Below, piece by piece: positions 9,409-19,990 of a stretch of DNA of 64,000 nt (its first letter is position 1; every line of letters starts with the position of its first letter). The stretch spans positions 186,001 to 250,000 of the forward strand of contig NZ_MRWE01000002.1 in assembly GCF_002093665.1 (NCBI RefSeq), given 5' to 3'. This DNA is from Rouxiella badensis (lineage in GTDB: Bacteria > Pseudomonadota > Gammaproteobacteria > Enterobacterales > Enterobacteriaceae). A program made the position numbers and the translations under genes. Under the pieces are notes generated by a model that was not told the DNA's origin, searched no databases, and saw only the letters and a list, made by a program, of their open reading frames with translations.

Positions 9409-11631
9409 ATGGCACTTATGCGTACGTCTTCAGTGAAAAACTGCCCAATACTTTTTATTCCTAACAAACTCGCGTTAACCGTGGCCGCCGCGTTAGCGGG
9501 CTTTGCTTTTCAGGCTTCTGCCGCCCAAACCACGGCCAATGCGTCAAAAAACGACACCATCACTGTGGTTGGCGATAGCGCATCGAACGTGGTTCAAGAG
9601 TCTGCCTGGGGACCTGCGCCCACTATCGTAGCCAAACAAAGCGCGACGGGGACCAAGACCGATACGCCAATAGTCAAGACACCCCAGTCTATTTCGGTCG
9701 TGACCCGTGAAGAGATGGACACGCGCCAACCGACCACGGTCAAACAGGCGCTGAACTATGCGCCGGGCGTTTTCGCCAGCCGCGGTAGCTCAAACACCAT
9801 CGACGCGGTCGAAATTCGTGGCTTTACCTCGGTGAATACTAATCAGTATCTGGATGGCATTAAATTACAGGGGGACAACTACTCTGAAGTCGCGATGGAC
9901 CCTTACATGCTGGAGCGCGTAGAGCTGCTGCGCGGCCCGTCTTCCGTTTTATACGGTAAGAGCAATCCGGGTGGCGTCATTGCCATGGTCAGCAAGCGTC
10001 CAACTACCGAGCCGCTGCACGAAATCCAGTTCAAGATGGGCAACGATAACCTCTATCAAACCGGTTTCGACTTCAGTGACGCCATCGACGACGCGGGCGT
10101 TTGGTCCTATCGTTTGACCGGCGTGGCGCACAGCCAGGATTCACAGCAGGAGATGGCGAAAGAAAAACGCTATTCCATCGCGCCGTCGTTCAGCTGGCGT
10201 CCAGATGATAAAACCGAATTCACCTTCCTGAGCAACTTCCAGAACGACCCGTATCTGGGCTTCTATGGCTGGTTGCCGCGCCAGGGGACCGTGGTCCCTT
10301 ATTACGATGCTGCGGGCAATGCGCACAAGCTGCCAACCAATTTCAACGACGGTGAAGCGGTCAACAAGATGTCGCGCAACCAAAAAATGGTGGGCTACAG
10401 CTTCAGTCATGAATTCAACGATACCTGGACCGTGCGCCAGAACCTGCGCTACACCAAGCTGCAAACGCAGTACATCGGTTTCTATGGTACGGGCTACACT
10501 GCACCGGGCACGCTTAACCGCGCCTATGTGCAGTCCAACGAGAACCTGAGCAACTTCGACGTGGACACGCAGGCGCAGGCTAAGTTTGCCACCGGCGCTG
10601 TCGATCATACGCTGCTGTTGGGCGTTGATTACATGCGCATGCGCAATGACATCGATGCGGACTACGGCACCGCGTCTGACCTGGATATGCTGGCCCCGCA
10701 GTATGGCAACGACAAGAGCAATCTTTACTACGCCTACAACATTTTGAATCGCCAGGAGCAAACCGGCCTGTATGCGCAGGATCAGGCAGAATGGGACCAC
10801 TGGATCCTGACCGCAGGGCTTCGTTACGACATCGCTAAAACCTCAACGCTGACGCGTAGCACCAACGATACCGCGGCGATTACCGATCACCGATTCACCT
10901 GGCGCGGCGGTCTGAACTACCTGTTTGACAATGGAATTTCACCTTACTTTAGCTACAGTGAGTCGTTTGAACCGACCCCAGGCGCGACGGCCGATGCCAA
11001 GCCGTTCAAACCGTCCGTCGGCAAGCAGTATGAAGCTGGGGTAAAATACATCCCCAATGACCGTCCAATCAGCCTGACCGCCGCGGTCTATCAGCTGACA
11101 AAAGACAATAACCTGACTGCTGACCCTGTAAACCTAGGTTTCAGCGTACAGTCTGGCGTGATCCGTTCTCGCGGCGTCGAGCTGGAGGCCAAGGCGGCCG
11201 TTAATGCCAACGTTAACGTCACCGCGTCTTACACCTTCACCGACGCGAAATACACCCACGATTCGGAATATCAGGGTCAGCGTCCGGTTGAAGTGCCGCG
11301 CAACATGGCGTCACTGTGGGCCGATTATACCTTCCATGAGTCTGCGCTTAGCGGTCTTACGGTGGGTTCCGGTGTCCGTTACGTTGGCTCGACGTCCAGT
11401 TTCTACACCACTGGCGATAACACCAATAAACCTTTCAACGTGGCGAGCTATGCACTCGTTGATGCACTGGTGAAATACGATCTGGGACGTTTTGGCCTGC
11501 CGGGCTCCTCCGTCGGTGTCAATGTCAACAACCTGTTTAACCGCGAGTACGTTGCCAGCTGTTATCGCGACTATGCCTGCTACTGGGGATCTGACCGTCA
11601 AATCGTCGCGACGGCCACCTTCCGCTTCTAA
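9409..11631 (+). CDS. fhuA: ferrichrome TonB-dependent outer-membrane receptor
   Basis: Imports Fe(III)-ferrichrome across the outer membrane using TonB-ExbBD energy; in E. coli it is also a phage, colicin M and albomycin receptor. It is 740 residues: a signal peptide to about residue 39, TonB box DTITVVG at 49-55, a plug domain with PQSISVVT and PYMLERVELLRGP, and a 22-strand barrel ending in Phe. The extracellular loop segment corresponding to E. coli residues about 310-350 is shorter and differs, so phage specificity probably differs. Two in-frame ATGs (9409, 9418) are possible; the first is given. It is first in fhuACDB. Confidence 0.96.
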   Translation: MALMRTSSVKNCPILFIPNKLALTVAAALAGFAFQASAAQTTANASKNDTITVVGDSASNVVQESAWGPAPTIVAKQSATGTKTDTPIVKTPQSISVVTREEMDTRQPTTVKQALNYAPGVFASRGSSNTIDAVEIRGFTSVNTNQYLDGIKLQGDNYSEVAMDPYMLERVELLRGPSSVLYGKSNPGGVIAMVSKRPTTEPLHEIQFKMGNDNLYQTGFDFSDAIDDAGVWSYRLTGVAHSQDSQQEMAKEKRYSIAPSFSWRPDDKTEFTFLSNFQNDPYLGFYGWLPRQGTVVPYYDAAGNAHKLPTNFNDGEAVNKMSRNQKMVGYSFSHEFNDTWTVRQNLRYTKLQTQYIGFYGTGYTAPGTLNRAYVQSNENLSNFDVDTQAQAKFATGAVDHTLLLGVDYMRMRNDIDADYGTASDLDMLAPQYGNDKSNLYYAYNILNRQEQTGLYAQDQAEWDHWILTAGLRYDIAKTSTLTRSTNDTAAITDHRFTWRGGLNYLFDNGISPYFSYSESFEPTPGATADAKPFKPSVGKQYEAGVKYIPNDRPISLTAAVYQLTKDNNLTADPVNLGFSVQSGVIRSRGVELEAKAAVNANVNVTASYTFTDAKYTHDSEYQGQRPVEVPRNMASLWADYTFHESALSGLTVGSGVRYVGSTSSFYTTGDNTNKPFNVASYALVDALVKYDLGRFGLPGSSVGVNVNNLFNREYVASCYRDYACYWGSDRQIVATATFRF

Positions 11632-11703
11632 CGGGTTTTCTTCGTAAAACATAGCCGGGTACAGGCCAATGCCGTGCCCGGTTAACGTAACGATAGGCCA
11701 CAA

Positions 11704-12516
11704 ATGAAAACTGCCAATGTAGAACCACCACAGGGGCTTACCGACAGCGTTTATCGCCTCGATCGCGTAAGTTTCACCGTACCGGGACGCACCTTGCTGT
11801 CACCGCTTTCTCTAACCTTTCCGCAGGGGAAAGTCTGCGGGCTGATAGGCCACAACGGTTCCGGTAAATCTACACTGCTTAAGATGCTGGGCCGACACCA
11901 GCCTGCCACCTCCGGGCAGGTGCTGTTGAATGAAAAACCGGTCGAACGGTGGGAAAGCAAGGCCTTTGCCCGTCAGGTGGCGTACCTCCCGCAGCAGCTT
12001 CCCGCCGCAGAAGGCATGACGGTGCAAGAGCTGGTGGCTATCGGCCGCTACCCGTGGCACGGCGCTTTGGGGCGTTTTCGTTTGCAGGACAGAGAGAAGG
12101 TCGACGAGGCCATCGAACTGGTCGGGCTTAAGCCTTTTGCCCAACGTCTGGTTGACAGTCTCTCTGGCGGGGAACGTCAGCGCGCCTGGCTGGCGATGAT
12201 GGTGGCACAGGATAGCCGCTGCCTGCTGCTCGACGAACCTACCTCCGCACTGGATATCGCTCATCAGGTTGAAGTACTGGCATTAATTCAACGCCTTAGT
12301 CACCAAAAAGGCCTCACCGTCATCGCCGTATTGCACGATATCAATATGGCCGCACGCTATTGCGATCGCCTGATGGCGTTGCGCGGCGGAGAGATGATTG
12401 CCGAGGGCAGCCCGATCGAGATGATGCAGGGGGACGTGCTGGAAAAAGTTTACGGCATTCCGATGGGAACGCTGCCTCATCCCGCAGGCGGAGCACCGGT
12501 CAGTTTTGTCTACTGA
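11704..12516 (+). CDS. fhuC: ferrichrome ABC transporter ATP-binding protein
   Basis: Cytoplasmic ATPase that drives FhuB for hydroxamate siderophore uptake. It is 270 residues, with Walker A GHNGSGKST at 49-57, signature LSGGERQRAW near 155-165 and Walker B CLLLDEP near 178. It follows fhuA by 72 bp and is separated from fhuD by a 134-bp gap containing an ERIC-like palindrome, which may affect the mRNA of the distal genes. Confidence 0.97.
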   Translation: MKTANVEPPQGLTDSVYRLDRVSFTVPGRTLLSPLSLTFPQGKVCGLIGHNGSGKSTLLKMLGRHQPATSGQVLLNEKPVERWESKAFARQVAYLPQQLPAAEGMTVQELVAIGRYPWHGALGRFRLQDREKVDEAIELVGLKPFAQRLVDSLSGGERQRAWLAMMVAQDSRCLLLDEPTSALDIAHQVEVLALIQRLSHQKGLTVIAVLHDINMAARYCDRLMALRGGEMIAEGSPIEMMQGDVLEKVYGIPMGTLPHPAGGAPVSFVY

Positions 12517-12529
12517 ATCCGCTTCTTAC

Positions 12530-12640
12530 TTGAAGCCGCAGCGGCGCTTTCTGCGCTCACTTACCCGAATCGCATACATGAGTAAGCGCATCGGGTTTCA
12601 TTCACTTGCAATCTTGTTGCAACTCCAATTAATGTGCGGA
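12530..12640. repeat. degenerate ERIC-like palindrome between fhuC and fhuD
   Basis: The core at 12564-12595 has outer arms CCCGA/TCGGG, a symmetric 4x4 internal loop and an inner stem CATAC/GTAAG with one mismatch. It has the same 32-nt spacing as the cores near barA, relA and queE. The flanking GCGGCG...CGCTCAC also resembles the other copies. It is a diverged single copy inside an operon and would be transcribed. Confidence 0.6.
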
Positions 12641-12650
12641 TTGGTCAGGA

Positions 12651-13562
12651 ATGATTGATTTTAATAACTTATCCCGCCGTCGACTGTTACAGGCGATGGC
12701 GCTGGCTCCGCTGATGTTCGCTTTTCCTGCGTTGAGCGCCTCCCCGAATTCGTCAAAAGGTCATACCGACCTCGACCGTATCATTGCTCTCGAGTGGCTG
12801 CCTGTCGAACTGCTGATTGCACTCGGCGTTATGCCGATGGGCGTCGCGGATATCCATAACTACGGCCTATGGGTGAAAGAGCCGCAGCTTGCGCCGTCTG
12901 TCATTGAGATAGGGCAGCGCACCGCGCCCAATATGGAATTGATGCAACAGATGAATCCGTCGCTGTTGGTGATTTCTCAGGGCTATGGTCCGAAGGCCAG
13001 CCAGCTCGAGTTAATTGGCCCGGTGCTAAGCGTCACGGCCAACGATGGTTCGGGGCATCCGCTGCAACAGGCCATTCATTCGCTGAATAAACTGGCCGAT
13101 TTTCTCGGTTTGCAGGACCGGGCCGAACGACATCTGGCGCAGTATCAGCAGGTGCTGACGCAGACTCGCGAGAGCCTGAAATCAGCCGCCGAACGGCCGG
13201 TGCTGTTGTTCTCGTTTCTTGATAAACGCCATGTGCTTATCTTTGGTGAAGGCAGTCTGTTGCAGGAGGTGATGAGCGACGTGGGACTGACCAACGCCTG
13301 GAACGGTGAGCGTAACTACTGGGGCAGCGTGACCGTTGGTATCGAGCGACTGGCGTCGATTAACAACGCTCGTGCCCTGTGCTTTGACCACGGCAGCGAA
13401 GGCATACTGGCCGAAGTGGCGAAAACCCCGCTGTGGCAGTCGCTGCCGTTTGTCCGTCAAAACCAGCTCAGCGTTGTGCCCGCCGTCTGGTTCTATGGTG
13501 CTACGCTTTGCGCCATGCGTTTTTGCCATATTTTATCGGCAACTCTTGGGAAGCCCGTATGA
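12651..13562 (+). CDS. fhuD: ferrichrome periplasmic binding protein
   Basis: Binds Fe(III)-hydroxamates in the periplasm and delivers them to FhuBC. It is 303 residues, with a twin-arginine type leader (SRRRLLQ at 8-14 followed by a hydrophobic stretch), as in E. coli FhuD. The binding-protein landmarks IALEWLPVELL and PAVWFYGATL are present. The stop codon overlaps the fhuB start (ATGA at 13559-13562), so the two are translationally coupled. Confidence 0.96.
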   Translation: MIDFNNLSRRRLLQAMALAPLMFAFPALSASPNSSKGHTDLDRIIALEWLPVELLIALGVMPMGVADIHNYGLWVKEPQLAPSVIEIGQRTAPNMELMQQMNPSLLVISQGYGPKASQLELIGPVLSVTANDGSGHPLQQAIHSLNKLADFLGLQDRAERHLAQYQQVLTQTRESLKSAAERPVLLFSFLDKRHVLIFGEGSLLQEVMSDVGLTNAWNGERNYWGSVTVGIERLASINNARALCFDHGSEGILAEVAKTPLWQSLPFVRQNQLSVVPAVWFYGATLCAMRFCHILSATLGKPV

Positions 13563-15547
13563 ACCGCCGTTCCGTTAGCCAGACGCTGGTCCTGTTAATT
13601 TCGCTCACCTTTGTCTGTGCTTTGCTTAGTCTTTATAACCTGTATCAACAGCTGCCCTTCGCCCAGTGGCGCGAGGCGCTGTGGCAGCCAAATATCGATA
13701 ATGTGGGTCAGATGCTGTTTCATTACAGCCTATTGCCGCGCTCTGCGGTGGCGCTGTTGGCCGGAGCCGGTCTCGGGCTGGCGGGCCTGCTGTTTCAGCA
13801 GGTGTTGCGTAATCCGCTCGCCGAACCCTCGACGCTCGGCGTCTCTGCCGGAGCGCAGCTTGGGCTGACGGTCGCGACGTTGTGGAGCTTGCCCGGTGGT
13901 GAAGTGACTCAGCAGTTCGCGGCGATGGCCGGAGCGATTGTGGTTGGCGGGCTGGTGTTTGGCATTGCCTGGGGCAAAAGAATGTCTCCGGTCACGCTTA
14001 TCCTCGCGGGTCTGGTGGTTGGCCTTTACTGCGGCGCGGTGAGCAGTTTGTTGGGGTTATTTAACTATCAGCAGCTGCAAAGCCTGTACCTGTGGAGCAC
14101 CGGTTCGCTTAACCAGCAGGACTGGAGCACGGCGGGTTTCCTGCTGCCGCGCGTGGTGGGGGTCTGGCTGCTGGCATTTGTGCTGCAACGCCCAATGACG
14201 CTTTTGGGGCTGGACGACGGCGTTGCCCGTAATCTGGGGTTAGGGCTGTCGGCGGCGCGGCTGGCAGTGCTCGGATTGGCCATTTTGCTCAGTGCCCAGT
14301 TGGTCAATGCGGTGGGAATTATCGGCTTTATTGGCCTTTTTGCGCCGCTGCTGGCAAAAATTCTCGGCGCGCGTCGCCTGAAATCGCGGTTGATTCTGGC
14401 TCCGCTGCTGGGTGCCTTGCTGCTGTGGCTTACCGACCAAATCGTCATGTGGCTGTCCGGCGTCTGGTTTGAGGTCTCGACCGGCGCAGCAACGGCGCTG
14501 GTTGGCGCGCCTATTCTACTGTGGCTGCTGCCGCGTCTGCGCACCCACGCCGTGCCGCCACCGATGAATCAGGGCGACCACATTCCCAAAGAACGTCAAC
14601 ATCTGCTGCGCTGGATGGTGCTGGCGGCCGGGCTAATGCTGGCAGGTCTTGTGGTGGCATTCTGCTTTGGGCGCAACGCACAGGGCTGGCACTGGTCGAT
14701 GGGACATCCGCTCGATCTGCTGCTGCCGTGGCGTGGGCCGCGCATCTTTGCTGCACTGGCAGCGGGGGCAATGCTGGCGTCTTCCGGGGTGATAATCCAG
14801 AAGCTGACCGGTAACCCGATGGCCAGCCCGGAAGTCTTGGGGATTAGCTCCGGTGCCGCGTTTGGCGTGGTGATAATGCTGTTTCTGGTGCCTGGCGATG
14901 CCTTTGCATGGTTACTCCCGGCGGGGAGCCTCGGGGCCGGATTGACGCTGCTGGTTATCATGCTTATCTCGGGATTTCGTCAGTTCTCACCGGAGCGCAT
15001 GCTGCTGACCGGCGTGGCGTTAAGCACCGCCTTCAACACTGTTCTGGTCCTGCTGTTGGCCAGCGGCGATCCGCGCATGGGTGACCTGCTGTCGTGGATA
15101 TCTGGCTCGACCTATGCGGTGACGGCAGAACAGGCGTGGCGCACGGGCATCATTACTGTGATGTTGCTGCTGCTGGTGCCGCTGTGTCGCCGCTGGATGA
15201 GCATCTTGCCGCTCGGCGGTGTGACGGGGCGTTCGATGGGGGTGGCGTTGGTGCCCACCCGCATGGCGCTGCTGGCATTGGCGGCGGTCATGACCGCACT
15301 GGCGACGTTATCGGTAGGGCCGTTGAGCTTTATTGGGCTGATGGCTCCGCACATGGCGCGCATGCTCGGCTTCAGGCGGGCAATGGCTCAATGGATGGTG
15401 GCCAGCGTGTTGGGTGGGTTGCTGATGGTGCTGGCAGACTGGTGTGGACGAATGATTTTCTTCCCGAACCAGATCCCGGCCGGGCTGCTGGCGACCTTTA
15501 TCGGCGCGCCATACTTTATCTATCTGCTGCGTAAACAGGCGTCATAA
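13559..15547 (+). CDS. fhuB: ferrichrome ABC transporter permease
   Basis: Inner-membrane permease for ferrichrome uptake, a fused two-lobe protein of the FecCD family. It is 662 residues made of two homologous halves of about 330 residues, each with about ten membrane segments and a conserved G-rich block (NPLAEPSTLGVSAGAQLG and NPMASPEVLGISSGAAFG). The start at 13559 overlaps the fhuD stop by ATGA and gives the family N-terminus; the frame stays open upstream to 13433, but that part lies inside fhuD. Last gene of the operon. Confidence 0.96.
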   Translation: MNRRSVSQTLVLLISLTFVCALLSLYNLYQQLPFAQWREALWQPNIDNVGQMLFHYSLLPRSAVALLAGAGLGLAGLLFQQVLRNPLAEPSTLGVSAGAQLGLTVATLWSLPGGEVTQQFAAMAGAIVVGGLVFGIAWGKRMSPVTLILAGLVVGLYCGAVSSLLGLFNYQQLQSLYLWSTGSLNQQDWSTAGFLLPRVVGVWLLAFVLQRPMTLLGLDDGVARNLGLGLSAARLAVLGLAILLSAQLVNAVGIIGFIGLFAPLLAKILGARRLKSRLILAPLLGALLLWLTDQIVMWLSGVWFEVSTGAATALVGAPILLWLLPRLRTHAVPPPMNQGDHIPKERQHLLRWMVLAAGLMLAGLVVAFCFGRNAQGWHWSMGHPLDLLLPWRGPRIFAALAAGAMLASSGVIIQKLTGNPMASPEVLGISSGAAFGVVIMLFLVPGDAFAWLLPAGSLGAGLTLLVIMLISGFRQFSPERMLLTGVALSTAFNTVLVLLLASGDPRMGDLLSWISGSTYAVTAEQAWRTGIITVMLLLLVPLCRRWMSILPLGGVTGRSMGVALVPTRMALLALAAVMTALATLSVGPLSFIGLMAPHMARMLGFRRAMAQWMVASVLGGLLMVLADWCGRMIFFPNQIPAGLLATFIGAPYFIYLLRKQAS

Positions 15548-15574
15548 ATCAGCATTAACTCAGCGCGTAATCAG

Positions 15575-15619
15575 AAAAAAATCAGGGCCGGCAGGGTATT
15601 AATCCCTTGCCGGCCCTGA
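15575..15619 (-). terminator. rho-independent terminator of hemL
   Basis: A strong GC-rich stem-loop, with TCAGGGCCGGCAGGG at 15582-15596 pairing with the complement ending at 15619 (one bulge). Seven A at 15575-15581 give a U run on the minus-strand RNA. The plus-strand side lacks a T run, so it mainly ends hemL and probably slows fhuB transcripts. Confidence 0.88.
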
Positions 15620-15638
15620 ATGCTAAGCGTAAAAGTAA

Positions 15639-16919
15639 TTAAAGTTTAGCGAAGCTGCGGCGTGCTGCATCCAGAGTGTGCTGAATGTTTTCCTGGCTGT
15701 GAGCCAGAGACATAAAGCCAGCTTCAAACGCTGACGGTGCCAGATAAACGCCTTCTTCCAGCATCAGGTGGAAGAACTTTTTGAAACGCTCAACGTTTGA
15801 CTGCATCACGTCCTGATAAGAAGTGACGGCCTCCAGCTCGGTGAAGAACAGGCCAAACATGCCGCCGACGTGGTTAACCACAAACGGAATATTTTCGGCC
15901 GCCGCCGCCGCCTTCAGGCCTTCGGCAAGCTGAGTGGTCAGCTCGGTCAGTTTCTGGTGAACGCCAGGCTGAGAAACCTCGGTCAGACAGGCCAGACCGG
16001 CTGCCATGGCGATAGGGTTACCGGACAGCGTACCTGCCTGATAAACCGGGCCGGTCGGTGCCAGCGCCTGCATGACTTCATGACGACCGCCGAACGCGCC
16101 CACCGGCATACCGCCGCCGATGATTTTACCCAGGCAGGTCAGGTCAGGCTTCACGCCGTAGTATTCCTGAGCGCCGCCCAGCGCCACGCGGAAGCCGGTC
16201 ATCACTTCATCGATGATAAGCAGTGCGCCAAACTCGTCACACAGGGCACGCAGGCCGGGCAGGAACTCAGGCAGTGGCGGCACGCAGTTCATGTTGCCTG
16301 CGACCGGTTCAACGATGATACAGGCCACGTCGTCCGGATATTGTTCAAACACCGCACGGACAGAATCCAAATCGTTATAGGTACAGGTCAGCGTGTGCTT
16401 GGCGAAGTCAGCAGGCACGCCCGGTGAGTTCGGCTGGCCTAGCGTGAGTGCGCCAGAACCGGCTTTTACCAGCAGGCAGTCAGCGTGACCATGATAGCAG
16501 CCTTCAAACTTGATGATTTTGTCACGATGGGTGAAACCGCGTGCCAGACGAATAGCGCTCATGGTGGCCTCAGTACCGGAGTTCACCATGCGAACCATGT
16601 CCATGCTTGGCACCAGTTCAGTGACCAGACTGGCCATTTTGACTTCCATCTCGGTCGGCGCGCCGAAGCTTAGGCCGCGCTGCGCCGCTTCGATAACCGC
16701 ATCGCGGATAGTGGCATTGTTATGACCCAGCACCATCGGACCCCATGAGCCCACGTAGTCGATATAAGCCTTACCGTCCGCGTCATATAAAAATGCACCG
16801 TCAGCGCGTTCGATGAACAGTGGAACACCGCCCACGCCGTTAAACGCGCGCACCGGCGAGTTCACGCCCCCGGGGATCAGCGTTTGTGCTTGGGTAAATA
16901 GACTTTCTGACTTACTCAT
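15639..16919 (-). CDS. hemL: glutamate-1-semialdehyde 2,1-aminomutase
   Basis: PLP enzyme that converts glutamate-1-semialdehyde to 5-aminolevulinate in the C5 route to tetrapyrroles. It is 426 residues, the usual length. It starts [26 protein letters not shown] and has the PLP-lysine segment [16 protein letters not shown] near residue 265. It is divergent from clcA, with 239 bp between them. Siroheme (cysG here) and heme both depend on its product. Confidence 0.97.
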   Translation of the reverse strand: MSKSESLFTQAQTLIPGGVNSPVRAFNGVGGVPLFIERADGAFLYDADGKAYIDYVGSWGPMVLGHNNATIRDAVIEAAQRGLSFGAPTEMEVKMASLVTELVPSMDMVRMVNSGTEATMSAIRLARGFTHRDKIIKFEGCYHGHADCLLVKAGSGALTLGQPNSPGVPADFAKHTLTCTYNDLDSVRAVFEQYPDDVACIIVEPVAGNMNCVPPLPEFLPGLRALCDEFGALLIIDEVMTGFRVALGGAQEYYGVKPDLTCLGKIIGGGMPVGAFGGRHEVMQALAPTGPVYQAGTLSGNPIAMAAGLACLTEVSQPGVHQKLTELTTQLAEGLKAAAAAENIPFVVNHVGGMFGLFFTELEAVTSYQDVMQSNVERFKKFFHLMLEEGVYLAPSAFEAGFMSLAHSQENIQHTLDAARRSFAKL

Positions 16920-17158
16920 TGAGAGGCTCCTGGATTTTTGTGCAGCCAGATACGGGCTGTACGAGCAAAATTAGTCATGTGAAAAAGCCGCTTCGCGGGC
17001 GACCTTGCGATAGGCTCTATTCTAGAGAACATGGCGTCGTTATGAAATGTTTGCAGGTGAGCAATTCGGTTAAGAAAGATATTATGCATCTTCAAATCAT
17101 GATTTGTATGATTAAATCTTTACCCCGAATCCTTTTGCCAATCACTGAAAAGAGCACC

Positions 17159-18604
17159 ATGAGCGAATCTTTAGACCCGAGGCCCGCCGCAGCTGGCCTT
17201 CCGACCCGCAGACGCCCTAGCGAAGTTCTGCGTCAGTTTTTGCGTCGCGACAAGACGCCGGTGGCTATCCTTATCGTCGCGGCACTGGTGGGTATCGTCG
17301 CGGGCCTGCTCGGCGTGGCCTTCGAAAAGGCCGTCGATTGGGTGCAGCACGTCAGGCTCTCCGGGCTTGGCACGGTCAGCGGACACGTCTGGTTGCTTTG
17401 GCCATTGACCTTTATCGTCTCGGCGCTGCTGGCAATGGTCGGCTACTATTTGGTGCGGCGTTTCGCGCCGGAGGCCAGCGGGTCGGGCATTCCCGAGATT
17501 GAGGGGGCGCTGGAAGAACTGCGACCGGTTCGCTGGTGGCGAGTGATTCCGGTGAAGTTTGTGGGAGGCATGGGCACGCTCGGCGCAGGCATGGTGCTTG
17601 GGCGAGAAGGGCCAACGGTGCAGATGGGCGCTAACCTCGGCAAAATGCTGGCGGACATTTTCCGCATGCGCAGCGCCGAAGCGAGGCACACGCTGTTGGC
17701 CACCGGCGCAGCGGCCGGGCTTTCCGCCGCCTTCAACGCACCGCTCGCCGGGATCCTGTTTATTATCGAAGAGATGCGCCTGCAGTTTCGCTATAGCCTG
17801 ATTTCGGTTAAAGCGGTGTTTATCGGCGTTATCATGTCGAGCATCGTTTATCGGTTATTTAACGGCGAGAGGGCGGTGATTAACGTCGGCGTGCTTGCGA
17901 ATGTCTCGCTGCAAACCTTCTGGCTTTATCTGGTGCTGGGGATGGTGTTTGGTATCGTCGGCGTCCTTTTTAACGCGCTGATTTTCCGTATGCAGGACCT
18001 GTTTGCCCGCCTGCACGGAGGGCGTTTGCCGACTATCCTGCTGATTGGCGGTTTGCTTGGCGGCATGTGTGGCCTGCTGGGGCTCATCAAACCTGAGGCG
18101 GCGGGCGGTGGCTTTGGCCTGATCCCCCTGGCCGCTGCGGGGACTTATTCGCTCGGCGCGCTGCTGTTTATTTTCATTGCTCGCGTCGTGACGACCCTGC
18201 TGTGCTTCTCTTCGGGTGCACCCGGCGGTATTTTTGCGCCGATGCTGGCGCTCGGCACCTTGCTCGGTACCGCATTTGGCATGGCCGCGGCGGCGATGTT
18301 CCCAGAATACGGCATTCAACCCGGTACCTTTGCGATTGCGGGCATGGGGGCTCTGTTTGCGGCGACGGTACGTGCACCGCTGACCGGTATCGTTCTGGTG
18401 CTCGAGATGACTGAAAATTATCAGCTGATCCTGCCCATGATTATTACCTGTCTTGGCGCAACGCTGCTGGCGCAGTTTCTTGGCGGTAAACCCTTGTATT
18501 CTGCTTTGTTAACCCGCACTTTACAGAAGCAGGAACGCGAGCAGGCTGAGCAGGCCGCACGTACGGCGTCGCAGAGCAGTGAGAGCACGGTTTCACAAAA
18601 ATAA
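17159..18604 (+). CDS. clcA: H+/Cl- exchange transporter ClcA
   Basis: CLC antiporter exchanging two chloride for one proton, important in extreme acid resistance. It is 481 residues. Selectivity motifs are present: GSGIP at 108-112, GREGP with gating E150, and GAPGGIFAP; the internal proton glutamate lies in FIIEEM. The start at 17159 has an AAGAG site and fits the E. coli length. The same frame is open upstream to 16919 but encodes nothing family-like. It is followed 133 bp later by erpA. Confidence 0.96.
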   Translation: MSESLDPRPAAAGLPTRRRPSEVLRQFLRRDKTPVAILIVAALVGIVAGLLGVAFEKAVDWVQHVRLSGLGTVSGHVWLLWPLTFIVSALLAMVGYYLVRRFAPEASGSGIPEIEGALEELRPVRWWRVIPVKFVGGMGTLGAGMVLGREGPTVQMGANLGKMLADIFRMRSAEARHTLLATGAAAGLSAAFNAPLAGILFIIEEMRLQFRYSLISVKAVFIGVIMSSIVYRLFNGERAVINVGVLANVSLQTFWLYLVLGMVFGIVGVLFNALIFRMQDLFARLHGGRLPTILLIGGLLGGMCGLLGLIKPEAAGGGFGLIPLAAAGTYSLGALLFIFIARVVTTLLCFSSGAPGGIFAPMLALGTLLGTAFGMAAAAMFPEYGIQPGTFAIAGMGALFAATVRAPLTGIVLVLEMTENYQLILPMIITCLGATLLAQFLGGKPLYSALLTRTLQKQEREQAEQAARTASQSSESTVSQK

Positions 18605-18737
18605 CCGCAAAAATTAGCGGGACGGCGTGACGAAAACGGCTCATACTTGAATCTGAGATACATGTATAAGATAATCAGTTCATTATTCAGACAGTCAATC
18701 CGGCGGCCTGAACAGAATTCGGATTGGGAGTGAAAAC

Positions 18738-19115
18738 ATGAGTGAACCCATTTTAAGTGAGCCAACCGTAGACGAACCACCGATGGCGCTGCCGTTGCAG
18801 TTTACTGACGCTGCAGCCCGTAAGGTCAAGAATCTGGTGGCCGATGAAGAAAACCCTGAGCTGAAGCTGCGTGTATACATCACCGGCGGCGGTTGCAGCG
18901 GTTTCCAATATGGCTTCACCTTTGACGACAAAGTCAATGACGGTGATATGACCATCGAGAAATCCGGCGTTGCGCTGGTCGTTGACCCAATGAGCCTGCA
19001 ATATCTGGTCGGCGGCGAAGTGGATTATACCGAAGGGCTGGAAGGTTCGCGCTTCGTGGTGACTAACCCGAACGCTAAAACCACCTGCGGTTGTGGTTCA
19101 TCCTTCAGCATCTGA
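18738..19115 (+). CDS. erpA: iron-sulfur cluster insertion protein ErpA
   Basis: A-type carrier that delivers [4Fe-4S] clusters to apoproteins, including the isoprenoid enzymes IspG and IspH. It is 125 residues with the three cluster cysteines C53 (GGGCSGF), C117 and C119 (CGCGSSFSI). The start at 18738 follows a GGGAG site. The N-terminus ([14 protein letters not shown]) is about 11 residues longer than in E. coli; an internal ATG at 18783 lacks an obvious site. A strong terminator follows. Confidence 0.96.
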   Translation: MSEPILSEPTVDEPPMALPLQFTDAAARKVKNLVADEENPELKLRVYITGGGCSGFQYGFTFDDKVNDGDMTIEKSGVALVVDPMSLQYLVGGEVDYTEGLEGSRFVVTNPNAKTTCGCGSSFSI

Positions 19116-19140
19116 TGCTGCTGCGGTGAGAAAGAATTGA

Positions 19141-19173
19141 AAAGCCCTGTGCATTTGCACGGGGCTTTTTTTA
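19141..19173. terminator. bidirectional terminator between erpA and btuF
   Basis: Thirteen-bp stem AAAAGCCCTGTGC (19141-19153) with GCACGGGGCTTTT (19158-19170), one G-T pair, a 4-nt loop, then more T. The A run on the left gives U on the minus strand too, and btuF stops only five bases away, so it serves both genes. Confidence 0.92.
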
Positions 19174-19177
19174 TGGC

Positions 19178-19981
19178 TCAACGCTTGAGTGCGTCAATCT
19201 CCGAACACAGCTGCTGCGCGGCAAGCAGGATGCGGGGACCCGCGCGGTTGAACCAGTCGGCGTTAACCGCGAGAAGCGGCACCTGCAGCTGACCTTGCCA
19301 AAAATGATTGATTTCGGCCTGCTGCTGCGCGGTACCGGGGAAAATTATCGCCTTTGGCGCGCGACTCAGTACCTGCTCGCGGCTGACCTGCGGCCAGGGC
19401 GCGGGGCTATCGGCAAAGATATTTTCTGCGCCGCACAGGCTGACAATCTGACTCTGTAGGGTATGACCTGAACTGGTAAAAAGTGGCTGAGTAGAGAACT
19501 GGATAAACACCGGCACAGCAGCGTGCTCAGGATGTTGCGCCTTCAATTGCTGTAGCCGTTGCCGCATCTGACGGGCCGCTGCATGGCCGTTTTCAGGCTC
19601 GCGGCTATAGTCTGCAAGCTTGTCCAGCGCGTCGGCGACTTGCTCCACGCTTTGCGGATCCAGATAGACGACTTTGACGCCCAGCGAAGCCAGTTGATCC
19701 AGCGGCCGCTGCGGATTCCCGCCTCGCCACGCCAGCACCAGATCGGGTTTTAGCCTTAGAATGCGTTCGACGTTAATCCCTTGCCAGTTGGCAACTTGCT
19801 CTATCTTCTGTGCTGCAGGGGGGAAATCGGAATAGGCGCTGACGCCCACCAGCTTATCGCCGAGTCCGGCGGCATAGGCCAGCTCGGTCAAGTTGGGCGC
19901 GAGGCTGACCACGCGCTCGGCAACCTGCGCCGTCGCCGCCAACGGCAGCCACAGCGCGATAAGCAGGAGAAGCCTAAGCAC
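19178..19981 (-). CDS. btuF: vitamin B12-binding periplasmic protein
   Basis: Periplasmic cobalamin carrier for the BtuCD transporter. It is 267 residues with a signal peptide ([18 protein letters not shown]), then [16 protein letters not shown] and the family segments [10 protein letters not shown] and [11 protein letters not shown]. The start is GTG at 19981; no ATG gives a plausible leader. It begins nine bases after the mtnN stop, so the two genes form one minus-strand transcript, as in E. coli. Confidence 0.93.
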   Translation of the reverse strand: MLRLLLLIALWLPLAATAQVAERVVSLAPNLTELAYAAGLGDKLVGVSAYSDFPPAAQKIEQVANWQGINVERILRLKPDLVLAWRGGNPQRPLDQLASLGVKVVYLDPQSVEQVADALDKLADYSREPENGHAAARQMRQRLQQLKAQHPEHAAVPVFIQFSTQPLFTSSGHTLQSQIVSLCGAENIFADSPAPWPQVSREQVLSRAPKAIIFPGTAQQQAEINHFWQGQLQVPLLAVNADWFNRAGPRILLAAQQLCSEIDALKR

Positions 19982-19990
19982 GAGGCTGGA

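Noticed and set aside
13433-13558. 42-codon upstream extension of fhuB
   Set aside because: It overlaps fhuD in another frame; the ATGA overlap at 13559 is the typical coupled start.
16919-17158. 80-codon upstream extension of clcA
   Set aside because: It lies in the divergent promoter gap with hemL, is not like ClcA, and the ATG at 17159 has a ribosome-binding site and gives the family length.
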